From Staphylococcus muscae (GTDB taxonomy: Bacteria; Bacillota; Bacilli; Staphylococcales; Staphylococcaceae), in the NCBI RefSeq assembly GCF_003019275.1, contig NZ_CP027848.1:1302001-1366000 (forward strand): DNA of 64,000 nt. Reading direction: 5' to 3'. A program made the position numbers and the translations under genes. The notes under the pieces are model-generated. The model was given only the letters and a program-made list of their open reading frames with translations. It ran no database searches and had not been told where the DNA came from. This document shows positions 1 to 7,525 of the stretch, piece by piece. Each line of letters opens with the position of its first letter. Position 1 is the stretch's first letter.

Positions 1-312
1 GTCGTCTTCTTTCACACGAGCATCCTTGACACCTTTCACTTGGCGTGCCAACTCCATATCACTTTCCGTAAATGGATCACGGTTCGGCGCATTCGGGTCT
101 TTCGCAAAGTAATTGATCAATGCTGCCCCTTTGGACGCACCAGCATTGCTAAACTCTTCATTCGCCGTCTTCTTGAAACCATTCCCCAACGACATAATCG
201 TAATAACGGCTGCAATCCCGATAATAATCCCAATCATCGTAAAAATATTGCGCCGTTTATTCTTCATAATTGATAACAGAGATACATGAATGATATTCGC
301 TAAACTATTCAT
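1..312 (-). CDS. ABC exporter permease, MacB/YknZ-like (N-terminal part only)
   Basis: Only the first 104 codons lie in the window; the gene runs off the left edge. The protein starts MNSLANIIHVSLLSIMKNK, then has a hydrophobic segment rich in Ile and Gly (IIIGIAAVITIMSLGNG). This is the usual N-terminal cytoplasmic tail, first membrane helix and start of the extracellular MacB_PCD domain of the FtsX/MacB permease family. The ATG overlaps the stop of the ATPase gene by 8 bases, so the two are translationally coupled. It is the third gene of a tripartite efflux operon (adaptor, ATPase, permease). Substrate unknown; family members export peptides, lipids or antibiotics. Confidence 0.85.
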   Translation of the reverse strand, partial: MNSLANIIHVSLLSIMKNKRRNIFTMIGIIIGIAAVITIMSLGNGFKKTANEEFSNAGASKGAALINYFAKDPNAPNRDPFTESDMELARQVKGVKDARVKEDD

Positions 313-991
313 GCTGGTTCACCTCTTCTCGCTGAATCCGGCCGTCTAAAATATGAATCACACGATCTGCTTGTTCTGCCACTCTAGGATCATGCGTCAC
401 GACAATCATCGTCGTTCCACGTTCCTTATTCAGCTGTAAAAATAAATCCATAATGTCTTGAGACGTTTTGGAATCTAATGCCCCCGTCGGTTCATCGGCA
501 ATAATAAACTTCGGTTGATTAACAATCGCACGTGCAATGGCGACACGTTGTTGTTGCCCACCTGAGAGCTTGTTTGGAACAAGGTTCTCTTTGTCATACA
601 GTCCAACTTGATGCAACACGTCAATGACACGTTGCTTCCGCTGACGTGCACCTAACCCGGCATACAATAACGGGATACTAACATTCTCCAAAATTGTATT
701 ATTTTGAATCAATTTGAAGTTTTGAAAGACGAAGCCAACTGTTTCATTTCGAATCTCAGCCAACGCATTGTCTGATTTTTCTTTGTAGTTGGCACCTCCG
801 AATTGGTAGTCACCATCATAGCCACGATCGATAAAACCAAGAATGTTAATCAAAGTACTCTTACCCGAACCAGATGGCCCCATAATCGCTACAAACTCTC
901 CCGCTTCTATGCGCAAGTTAATATCCTTTAAAATATGATTCGTTTCGTTACCATTCTTGAAGTGACGATTCACATCTACTAGTTCTATCAT
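305..991 (-). CDS. ABC transporter ATP-binding protein, MacB/YknY-like
   Basis: This 228-residue nucleotide-binding subunit has all ABC motifs: Walker A GPSGSGKST near residue 40, a Q-loop in VFQNFKL, the signature LSGGQQQRVAIARA, Walker B FIIADEPTGALD and the switch His in VVTHD. It resembles the LolD/MacB/YknY group that energises FtsX-type permeases. Its ATG overlaps the adaptor stop by 4 bases (ATGA) and its stop overlaps the permease start, so the three genes form one minus-strand operon. The role is ATP hydrolysis to drive export; the cargo cannot be deduced. Confidence 0.93.
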   Translation of the reverse strand: MIELVDVNRHFKNGNETNHILKDINLRIEAGEFVAIMGPSGSGKSTLINILGFIDRGYDGDYQFGGANYKEKSDNALAEIRNETVGFVFQNFKLIQNNTILENVSIPLLYAGLGARQRKQRVIDVLHQVGLYDKENLVPNKLSGGQQQRVAIARAIVNQPKFIIADEPTGALDSKTSQDIMDLFLQLNKERGTTMIVVTHDPRVAEQADRVIHILDGRIQREEVNQHE

Positions 992-2046
992 TCAGACACC
1001 TCAACTTTTTTGCCATCTTGCACTTTGCTGTCGGGGTTTTTAATGAGCTTGTCACCTTTCTTCACACCTTTTGTTACAATCAGTGTGTCATTTTCTTCAT
1101 TGTGTTCCACTTTTACTTTATGTGCTTTGCCTTGCTTATCAACTACATACACATGATCATCTTTCGTTAAAACAGATTTTGGCAATTTTAATGTGTCTTG
1201 CGGGATACTTGCTTCTACTGAATAACCATTGCGTACTTTGAAGTCTAAGTCACCGACTACCACTTCATATTTAGATGTTTCATTCGCATTGCCACCCGAT
1301 GGACTGTTCTGAATTGGGTTGCTCGTCGTTAATGATGCTCCCCCTTCTTCGCCTTCTTCACCACCAACTTGCGCACCTGCTCCACCCGCTTGTGCTGCGC
1401 CACTATCTTGTTGTTGATAGCTTGTTGGCAATTCATTAATTTTAACGATTTTACCTGTTCCTTTTTTGCCTGTACTATTCACTTCAACATTCACTTTATC
1501 GCCAACATTGAGCTTATCCAAGTCGTATTCTGATACCGTTGTTTTAATCTCAGGATTGTCAGAAATCAATTGTAAAATCGCTTCTCCGTCACCTACGTTC
1601 TCTGAATTTTGAAGAGATACTGTACCAGGGAACGTTGCATAAATGCTATTGTTCACTTGTCCATCGTAACGGTTTAATTGGCGCCACGCCTTATCAATCG
1701 CATTCTGATCGCCTTGTGCTTGCGCTTGATTCACTTGATCAACAAGCGACTGACGTTGCGTGCTATCAATTGCATAGTTAATCAACGGCGTACCTTGTTG
1801 TACATACTGACCATCTTCTACTTGCACGCTCACAAAGTCTCCTAGCTGACTATTGTTTTGATATGTTTTAATCGTATGAGGTGACACCTTCCCTGTGACT
1901 CGTATTGGTTTATCCTCTTTCACTTGATATGTATCATAACCGTCTTTCTCTGTCTTATTATCGCCAAATGCCTTCACTGCCAAAGCAATGCCTAACAGTA
2001 AGACAACACCGGCGACCGCTAAAATGATCAACGTGCGTTTTTTCAA
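988..2046 (-). CDS. Efflux adaptor (HlyD/YknX-like membrane fusion protein)
   Basis: The 352-residue protein has one N-terminal membrane helix (about residues 5-25), a lipoyl/barrel-sandwich half (GDFVSVQVEDGQYVQQGTPL), a short coiled hairpin rich in Gln, the second lipoyl half, a Gly/Ala/Glu-rich insert (about residues 218-260) and a C-terminal beta-barrel. This is the layout of RND/ABC periplasmic-adaptor-like proteins that Gram-positives pair with MacB-type transporters. The start is TTG at 2046, chosen because AGGAGG lies 8 bases upstream. It is the first gene of the exporter operon. The low-complexity insert is unusual and probably a flexible linker. Confidence 0.88.
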   Translation of the reverse strand: MKKRTLIILAVAGVVLLLGIALAVKAFGDNKTEKDGYDTYQVKEDKPIRVTGKVSPHTIKTYQNNSQLGDFVSVQVEDGQYVQQGTPLINYAIDSTQRQSLVDQVNQAQAQGDQNAIDKAWRQLNRYDGQVNNSIYATFPGTVSLQNSENVGDGEAILQLISDNPEIKTTVSEYDLDKLNVGDKVNVEVNSTGKKGTGKIVKINELPTSYQQQDSGAAQAGGAGAQVGGEEGEEGGASLTTSNPIQNSPSGGNANETSKYEVVVGDLDFKVRNGYSVEASIPQDTLKLPKSVLTKDDHVYVVDKQGKAHKVKVEHNEENDTLIVTKGVKKGDKLIKNPDSKVQDGKKVEVSE

Positions 2047-2138
2047 TGGAATAACCTCCTGAATATTTTTTGAATATCATTCTAAAACAACTTCTAAAAA
2101 ATTCTATGTTACATTCCCTTCTCCAGTTATATCGCATA

Positions 2139-2156
2139 TTTGTATTCGAATACAAA
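2139..2156. promoter_or_regulatory. Perfect 18-bp palindrome, candidate operator between divergent genes
   Basis: TTTGTATTCGAATACAAA is a perfect inverted repeat in the 171-bp divergent interval. On the minus strand the TTGTAT inside it lies 18 bases from TATAAC, so it would overlap the -35 of the exporter operon. It also sits just upstream of the plus-strand promoter of the YIP1-like gene. A dimeric repressor, or a response regulator sensing exporter substrates, is the natural reading. The regulator is not in the window. Confidence 0.5.
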
Positions 2157-2180
2157 CATTTTTGGGATTTTTTATTATGT

Positions 2181-2186
2181 TATAAT
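2181..2186 (+). promoter_or_regulatory. -10 box of the YIP1-like gene
   Basis: A TATAAT hexamer 32 bases before the start codon, just downstream of the 18-bp palindrome. No strong -35 is seen at 17 bases, so the promoter may depend on an activator or be weak. Confidence 0.5.
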
Positions 2187-2217
2187 GACATTATTCTTTG
2201 AAAGGGGTGTTTATTTT

Positions 2218-2829
2218 ATGCAATTTTTTAAACCATTACATATTGAAAGTTTTGAAAAGCAACGTTTCGAGCCTAAAGTAGGAATCAAATTTTTAATCCT
2301 TCTTATCATTCTCGCAGCGAGCGCAGCCGTTTCTGCATTTGCGATTGATTTCAACGCACTCATCGCAGAACAAAGCAACGTTCAAGGTGTTGATTCCGAA
2401 CAACTTGCAACCTATACAAAATACGGTGCGTTAATTGGTAGCGTGATCGGCGCACTCTTCGCACTTGGTTTTATATTCCTTGTCTTATTCATTATTGATA
2501 AAATTTTCAAATCTGAAACACGTCCGAAGAGTATCTTTGCTTCTGTCCTTTTACGTGCTATCGTCATTCAAGTGATTGGACTTGTCGCAATGATCATTCA
2601 ATGGATTGTTGGGTTAGATGCAATGCAGTATTCAATCACTTCATTGAATGTCTTTGACCCTGATAACGAAGCTTTAAAGGCAATCAGCCTGACAACACTT
2701 GTCTCTGCATGGTTATTTGGCGTAACACTTCATTCAACAATGCATATTCATAAACGTTGGTCATTGATTTTCACATTCATTTATTTGCTCTTATTTATAG
2801 GGCTACCACTTATTTTTGCACTCGTTTAG
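2218..2829 (+). CDS. YIP1-like integral membrane protein of unknown function
   Basis: The 203-residue protein begins MQFFKPLHIESFEKQRF. I chose the ATG at 2218 because AAGGGG lies 11 bases upstream; an upstream in-frame start at 2140 would run through the palindrome and promoter. Four to five hydrophobic stretches (around residues 25-45, 70-95, 105-130, 150-170 and 180-200) resemble the YIP1/DUF1189 membrane domain. It diverges from the exporter operon across a shared control region, so it may be co-regulated with it. Function unknown. Confidence 0.75.
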   Translation: MQFFKPLHIESFEKQRFEPKVGIKFLILLIILAASAAVSAFAIDFNALIAEQSNVQGVDSEQLATYTKYGALIGSVIGALFALGFIFLVLFIIDKIFKSETRPKSIFASVLLRAIVIQVIGLVAMIIQWIVGLDAMQYSITSLNVFDPDNEALKAISLTTLVSAWLFGVTLHSTMHIHKRWSLIFTFIYLLLFIGLPLIFALV

Positions 2830-2840
2830 TTTGTGTTACA

Positions 2841-2874
2841 GGGGCTGATACATAGTAATCAGCCCTTTCCTTTT
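2841..2874 (+). terminator. Rho-independent terminator after the YIP1-like gene
   Basis: GGGCTGAT pairs with ATCAGCCC across an 8-base loop and is followed by a T-rich run, 12 bases after the stop codon. Confidence 0.75.
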
Positions 2875-2953
2875 GAATATAGAAATCATTACAATGGCAG
2901 TAGGTGACTAGAAGTCTTTTATAGTGACAAAGATTTCTGTCCGACTCCCTTTT

Positions 2954-3406
2954 TTAATTTCTTGCACGCATAAGACGCTTCACGAATAGCCAGATAAAAT
3001 AGATTAATAATATACTGAGCATACCCGTTAATAGATAAGGTGGTAAATAGCTCTTACCTTGTGATAAATAATAGACGTTTGTCACAAAGATAATCAAAGC
3101 ACCCACTTCAACAATGATTAACGTAGTGAGCATCTCCGTCGCGTGGGAAGTTGTTTGTGATTCATTCTTTCCTTTCACGTTACGTTCAAGACGTGGTAAG
3201 TAATGAAGTAGCGTTGTAATAAGCACCCAAACTAACATGAAAATCAGTGGCAAACTCCATAAAAATGATTTTGCACCATATCGGTCAGGCATTCCTTGAT
3301 AGCCATAATGTGTTCCCACTTGATTTGGGATATTCCCGTAGACAACTGTTAAATAAATCACAGCTACTAACCATAAAATTGGTATACATAAGTTAACTTT
3401 ATTCAT
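2954..3406 (-). CDS. DUF1648 domain membrane protein
   Basis: The 150-residue protein has four predicted membrane helices (about residues 5-25, 48-70, 92-112 and 122-142). The segment IPNQVGTHYGYQGMPDRYG between helices 1 and 2 is the typical DUF1648 motif (IP.Q...H.......D..G.K). Members occur alone or in SdpI-like immunity proteins; the SdpI part is absent here. The start overlaps the stop of the fructosamine kinase gene by 8 bases, implying coupled expression, although no functional link is obvious. Confidence 0.8.
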   Translation of the reverse strand: MNKVNLCIPILWLVAVIYLTVVYGNIPNQVGTHYGYQGMPDRYGAKSFLWSLPLIFMLVWVLITTLLHYLPRLERNVKGKNESQTTSHATEMLTTLIIVEVGALIIFVTNVYYLSQGKSYLPPYLLTGMLSILLIYFIWLFVKRLMRARN

Positions 3407-4256
3407 TGATAATCCCCTCCATTTTTTCTCTTACTGCAGGTAGATACACCGTTCCAAATTTCACAAGATGAACGAGTAATAGATACAATTCATAAAATCG
3501 GATCCGAAATGTGGCCCCTTCTTTGAGAGGGTAAGTTTTATCATAAGCCGTATAAAAATCTCGATCAAAGCCACCAAACACTTTAGTGGCACCTAAGTCA
3601 AACTCACGATCTCCATATAGCGGAGAAGGATCAAAAAGTGCAGGTGTGCCATCTGTCAAAAACATATAATTTCCTGCCCAGAGATCACCATGTAACAGCG
3701 ATGGCTCGCTCTTGTGCACCTTCAACGTTTGACTCATGATGTCGTACACTTGTTCAAAGTTTGATGCATCTCTTGTAGACCACAACGCTTCTGCTTCAAT
3801 ACGCTGAACAAGCGGCTTTATACGTTGATTCAAAAACAAGTCATGCCAAGACGTTCGCCACTGATTGTCAAAACATATCGCACTGCCTCGATATGGCAAC
3901 TCAAAACCAAACTGATCATTTGGACTCATCACTTGATGAAGCTTTGCCACACAACGTCCCAATGCTTCTTGGCTTCCCGTCACACCTTCTTCCAAATAGC
4001 TTAACAGTAAATACGCATCCCCTTCGATGCAACCATTTGCGATGACTTGCGGTGCTGTAATGTCCGCCCGTTCAAAAGCGTTTAATCCTGCGATTTCTGC
4101 CGCATAAAATTCAGCCGGTTGCTGTGACTGTACAAGTAAAAAATACGTATCTTGCGCTGTTTCAACACGGTACGCTTGATTCACATCACCCCCACTGACT
4201 GATGTAATTGTTGTAATGTCTTCAAGTGGTAATTGTTCATACCATTGCTGTTTCAT
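3399..4256 (-). CDS. Fructosamine kinase family protein
   Basis: This 285-residue protein belongs to the fructosamine/ketosamine-3-kinase family, relatives of aminoglycoside phosphotransferases. It has the catalytic-loop motif LLHGDLWAGNYM (residues about 190-201), the metal-binding segment ALFDPSPLYGDREFDLG and the N-terminal GGDVNQAYRV nucleotide loop. It probably phosphorylates ketosamine adducts of glycated proteins or amines so that they break down (deglycation) in the cytoplasm. The downstream DUF1648 gene overlaps it. The start ATG at 4256 is followed at once by the family N-terminus; length is normal. Confidence 0.9.
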   Translation of the reverse strand: MKQQWYEQLPLEDITTITSVSGGDVNQAYRVETAQDTYFLLVQSQQPAEFYAAEIAGLNAFERADITAPQVIANGCIEGDAYLLLSYLEEGVTGSQEALGRCVAKLHQVMSPNDQFGFELPYRGSAICFDNQWRTSWHDLFLNQRIKPLVQRIEAEALWSTRDASNFEQVYDIMSQTLKVHKSEPSLLHGDLWAGNYMFLTDGTPALFDPSPLYGDREFDLGATKVFGGFDRDFYTAYDKTYPLKEGATFRIRFYELYLLLVHLVKFGTVYLPAVREKMEGIINE

Positions 4257-4385
4257 AAAATCACCTCATTCGGTTCTTATCTTCACCATACCCTACTGAC
4301 TAACTAAACAATCATATTGGTTTGAAACGCCTAGTCAATTCGCTATACTTATTTTGTATCAAATATCGTAAAGGAGTGCGCTATT

Positions 4386-5048
4386 ATGACAAATAAACGT
4401 CAACAATTATTAGACACATTCAACTATCGTTTCGCATCAAAACGCTTTGATCCTAACAAAAAAATTGACGATAAAGACTTTGAAACTATCTTAGAAACAG
4501 GTCGTCTGTCACCAAGTTCACTCGGCTTAGAGCCTTGGAAGTTCCTTGTTGTACAGGACCCTGAGTTACGTCAAGCATTAAAACCGATCAGCTGGGGTGC
4601 TCAAGGGCAACTGGATACAGCAAGCCACTTCGTCATACTATTAGCACGTAAAAATGTTCGCCCTGAGTCACCTTACTTCCAATATCACGTCCGTGAAATT
4701 AGACATATGTCGGAAGAAATGGTGTCTGCTATGGTTGAAAAAACAGCCAACTTCCAGCGAGACAATCTTCATCTTTATGAGAGCGATCGCGCGTTATGGG
4801 ACTGGGCGAGCAAACAAACATATATCCCACTTGGCAACATGATGACTGCCGCAGCATTCTTAGGCATCGACTCATGTCCAATTGAAGGTTTCCAATATGA
4901 AGATGTTGCTAAGGTGTTAGCTGACAAAGGCTACCTTGATACAGACGAATTCTGGCCATCTGTCATGGTCGCATTTGGCTATCGTGACGCAGAGCCAAAG
5001 CATGCAAAAACACGTCGCCCAGCTGAAGACGTCGTACAATGGATCTAA
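4386..5048 (+). CDS. NAD(P)H-dependent oxidoreductase, nitroreductase family
   Basis: The 220-residue protein begins with a family-typical N-terminus ending in NYRFASKRFDPNKK. RFASKRFD and RLSPSSLGLEPWKFLVV are the FMN-phosphate binding segments of NfsB/YfkO-type nitroreductases, and a Gly-rich MTAAAFLGIDSCPIEGF segment follows near residue 165. It likely reduces quinones or nitro compounds with FMN and NAD(P)H in the cytoplasm. AAAGGAGTGCGCT gives a good ribosome site 7 bases from ATG. It is monocistronic, with a strong terminator downstream. Confidence 0.9.
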   Translation: MTNKRQQLLDTFNYRFASKRFDPNKKIDDKDFETILETGRLSPSSLGLEPWKFLVVQDPELRQALKPISWGAQGQLDTASHFVILLARKNVRPESPYFQYHVREIRHMSEEMVSAMVEKTANFQRDNLHLYESDRALWDWASKQTYIPLGNMMTAAAFLGIDSCPIEGFQYEDVAKVLADKGYLDTDEFWPSVMVAFGYRDAEPKHAKTRRPAEDVVQWI

Positions 5049-5050
5049 TA

Positions 5051-5095
5051 ACAAGATTGTGAAGAATCAGCTAGGACTTGAGCAGAACCTAAGCC
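5051..5095 (+). repeat. Degenerate copy of the intergenic repeat seen at 48.3 kb
   Basis: The stretch reads ..AAGATTGTGAAGAATC then ..TAGGACTTGAGCAGAACC. It aligns with the GAGGTTGTGAGAGAAGC..TTAGGGATTGAGCAGAACC repeat unit found twice near 48262-48420, with scattered mismatches. Like those copies it lies between a plus-strand stop codon and a terminator. Confidence 0.45.
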
Positions 5096-5118
5096 TTTTT
5101 AACCATCAAAACAATGTT

Positions 5119-5158
5119 CCCCATTCATACTTAGAAGCGATTCTATACATGAATGGGG
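5119..5158. terminator. Terminator between convergent oxidoreductase and lipase genes
   Basis: CCCCATTCAT pairs with ATGAATGGGG across a 20-base loop, followed by TTATTTTTAT on the plus strand. It lies between converging genes and may serve both. Confidence 0.7.
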
Positions 5159-5174
5159 TTATTTTTATAGCTAT

Positions 5175-6974
5175 TTAAGCTGTTTGAGCTTTGGATTCTT
5201 CCGCTTCAATACGCATAAGATACGTCGTAATCTCATCATAAAAATCAGTTAATTGTTTCGTAGTATGCTTTGTATCAATGGCATCATTGCCTGTAAAATC
5301 ACTATGATCCCATCCCATCATTGTTGGCATGACCTGCCAGATTCCTTTTCTTATTGGTGAAGTCGCAGTCACATCAACATGCGCCTCTCCTGTTGGATGT
5401 TGTGCTGAAACAACTGATACTAAACCATCATTCGGTCGCCACATATTATCCTTCACTGAGCCAATTAAATTCCCTGTCAGCACGTGGGCAAAAGCCATAC
5501 CAAAATCAATCATGTGCTTGCCAGATAGCGTTTTATGTGTCGCTTGACCGTTAAATGTTTTGTAGTAAATATCTGGATTGACCGTTGTTTGTTGATTCAA
5601 CTTTTCAGCACCTGTCGTTGTCAGATCATAAAGTGCTGTATCCTCGGAATCCCAAAGGTTGCTTTTAGCAACACGTTTTCCGTAATCAATCAGCGACTCG
5701 CCTTCACGCTGTTTAAATCCCCAATGATACATTCCTAAATCAAGTTCGCCTAAATGATTCCCAAATGTACGGGTAAAGCCATATAACAAATGACGAATGA
5801 ATGGTGTATTTCCAAGTTGATCTGCAGCATGTGTGCCATTATGCGGTGTGGCGATTGTTGTAATGGATGTAATCATATCTTCATGACCACCTTGATATAG
5901 TGGGCTTAATGTACCACCATGTTGCTGTTGATACGCCATTTCATCTTGATTACCATTACGCAAATAATGTTCTAATAAGCGAATAGTTTGTCCACCCATA
6001 CTATGACCCACTAAATGAATCGGATGACCAGGTTGCCAGTTAGGTAGAATGCCTTTGTACGTCTTACCATAACGTTCATGTCCATATTTCTCCGCATGTG
6101 CTGCACCATAATCTGCACGCCCACCTACAATATAGTGATACAGATCAACCACACGTTCATGATTACTTGCCAAGGCACTCACACTCGCCTCATATGTTTC
6201 ATAGCCTTTGTTACGCAAGTACTCTTGTAAGTTTGCTTTTGTCCCACCCCAATAGTTCATTCCTTTAGGTGCGACATCTCCGACCAATCCCATAAATCCA
6301 TGTACAAAGACAAATGGGTGTTGGTTTTGTGGTTGTTCTGGATTTGCTGTTTGAACAGGTGTTTCTGCTTTGCTTAATACACGTGCTTGATCCATTTGCT
6401 TAGTATTTTCTTTAGCTTCTGATGTCTCTACCGCATCCAAAGAAGTTACTTTCTCTTGATCCTTATCTTCCAATCGTGATACATCGGTCTCAGTATTTTT
6501 TGCTTGTGTCTCTTTATGTATATCTGCTGAATTATCCACTGGCGCTGGAATAGGTTCTGGTTTATGATCAACTACTGATTGTTTCTCTTTGTTCTCAAGA
6601 CTAGGTACAACTTCACTATCAGATTGCTGAACATTCTTATCTGATGTTTGCTTGTTTTCTTTTAACAATACAACATTGTTATGTTGCGACGTTTCTTCTA
6701 TATTCTTTTGACTTAGTTGTTCTTCAGATGGACTTTCTTCTATCGATGCCTTATTTTCTAAGACAGGTGATGCCACTTGCTCTTGTGTCTGTTGCGTTTG
6801 ATCTTGTTGTGAAACATTTTCCACCTGTACGTGTTGTGACAATGCATCTGCTTGTACTGTTTCTTCAGCCTGGACTTGAGGTGCGCCAATGACAAAGAAA
6901 CACGTTGCGACAACAACAGATACTGCGCCATACACAGACTTTCTAATGGAAAAGCGATTATCTTGTTTTTTCAT
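5175..6974 (-). CDS. lip: Secreted triacylglycerol lipase (YSIRK signal, pre-pro-mature)
   Basis: This 599-residue exported lipase belongs to the S. hyicus/S. aureus Lip-Geh family. I start it at the ATG at 6974 because GGGAG lies 8 bases upstream; the track start 15 bases further up lacks a ribosome site. A YSIRK-type signal (FSIRKSVYGAVSV) is followed by a Gln/Glu/Ser/Thr-rich propeptide (about residues 35-215) and the catalytic domain opening HPFVFVHGFMG. The nucleophile is Ser in GHSMGG; the acid is Asp in RPNDGLVS and the base is His in GWDHSDF, matching the known triad order. It is secreted and hydrolyses host or environmental lipids. It is somewhat shorter than the usual 640-690 residues, mostly through the propeptide. 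Confidence 0.95.
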   Translation of the reverse strand: MKKQDNRFSIRKSVYGAVSVVVATCFFVIGAPQVQAEETVQADALSQHVQVENVSQQDQTQQTQEQVASPVLENKASIEESPSEEQLSQKNIEETSQHNNVVLLKENKQTSDKNVQQSDSEVVPSLENKEKQSVVDHKPEPIPAPVDNSADIHKETQAKNTETDVSRLEDKDQEKVTSLDAVETSEAKENTKQMDQARVLSKAETPVQTANPEQPQNQHPFVFVHGFMGLVGDVAPKGMNYWGGTKANLQEYLRNKGYETYEASVSALASNHERVVDLYHYIVGGRADYGAAHAEKYGHERYGKTYKGILPNWQPGHPIHLVGHSMGGQTIRLLEHYLRNGNQDEMAYQQQHGGTLSPLYQGGHEDMITSITTIATPHNGTHAADQLGNTPFIRHLLYGFTRTFGNHLGELDLGMYHWGFKQREGESLIDYGKRVAKSNLWDSEDTALYDLTTTGAEKLNQQTTVNPDIYYKTFNGQATHKTLSGKHMIDFGMAFAHVLTGNLIGSVKDNMWRPNDGLVSVVSAQHPTGEAHVDVTATSPIRKGIWQVMPTMMGWDHSDFTGNDAIDTKHTTKQLTDFYDEITTYLMRIEAEESKAQTA

Positions 6975-7184
6975 AAATTCATCTCCCAACTTTTGGATTA
7001 ATCGTTTACTCCTAATATAGCAAATACGCTCTTAAATGCGTGCACCATATCGTAACTGTTCGTTTTCAGTGCCTAACTGTCGCAGATTCAACTGATATAT
7101 AAAGTTACGCCTGCAGTTGGATGACATACTTAACTCATTCTTTTATACTGAAATTAAGATCAATTTGATAAAGGAGTGCTTCAC

Positions 7185-7370
7185 ATGCGTTTGAAACATG
7201 TAATTCAAAATGCTTTTGATGACTTTTTAAACATGAAAGTTAATGCTAAAAACCTTATCATCACTGGGGTTATTACGTTCTTTGCAAGCTCAGTTATGAC
7301 ACCATTTTTAGGCATTCCAGTCGGCCTTTTATGCTCTGGTTGGCTTATTGAAAATAAATTAAATGATTGA
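7185..7370 (+). CDS. Small membrane protein, 61 residues, unknown
   Basis: The peptide starts MRLKHVIQNAFDDFLNM and carries one or two hydrophobic stretches (NLIITGVITFFASSVM and LGIPVGLLCSGWLI). I start it at the ATG at 7185 because AAGGAG sits 8 bases upstream; the GTG at 7176 would overlap that site. It is monocistronic, with a very strong terminator directly after, which supports a genuine gene. No function can be assigned. Confidence 0.65.
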   Translation: MRLKHVIQNAFDDFLNMKVNAKNLIITGVITFFASSVMTPFLGIPVGLLCSGWLIENKLND

Positions 7371-7376
7371 TGACAT

Positions 7377-7425
7377 AAAACCTACAAGAACTTAAATAAT
7401 CAAGTTCTTGTAGGTTTTATTTTTT
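7377..7425 (+). terminator. Strong terminator after the 61-residue membrane peptide
   Basis: A 17-bp perfect stem (AAAACCTACAAGAACTT with its complement) and an 8-base loop, ending in a long T-run. The stem is also flanked by A-rich sequence, so it could act on both strands. Confidence 0.88.
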
Positions 7426-7457
7426 TACAAAAGGCTGTAAGCTCTTACAAAGTATTA

Positions 7458-7488
7458 TATAATGATATATGATGTTATTGCACAATAA
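7458..7488 (+). promoter_or_regulatory. -10 box and inverted repeat upstream of the PTS gene
   Basis: TATAAT at 7458-7463 is followed by the inverted repeat TTATTG-CA-CAATAA at 7475-7488, placed where a transcript would begin. This could be an operator, for instance for a GntR-type amino-sugar repressor. That is an inference from position only. Confidence 0.35.
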
Positions 7489-7525
7489 TACAAACTATAA
7501 ATATTATACGAAAAGGAGTTTTCTT

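Noticed and set aside
40..273. 77-residue plus-strand ORF at the left edge
   Set aside because: It is the reverse of the ABC permease reading frame, which has recognisable family sequence, a coupled start and membrane character.
2139..2156. Palindrome as a transcription terminator
   Set aside because: It has no loop or T-run and lies between divergent starts, not after a gene.
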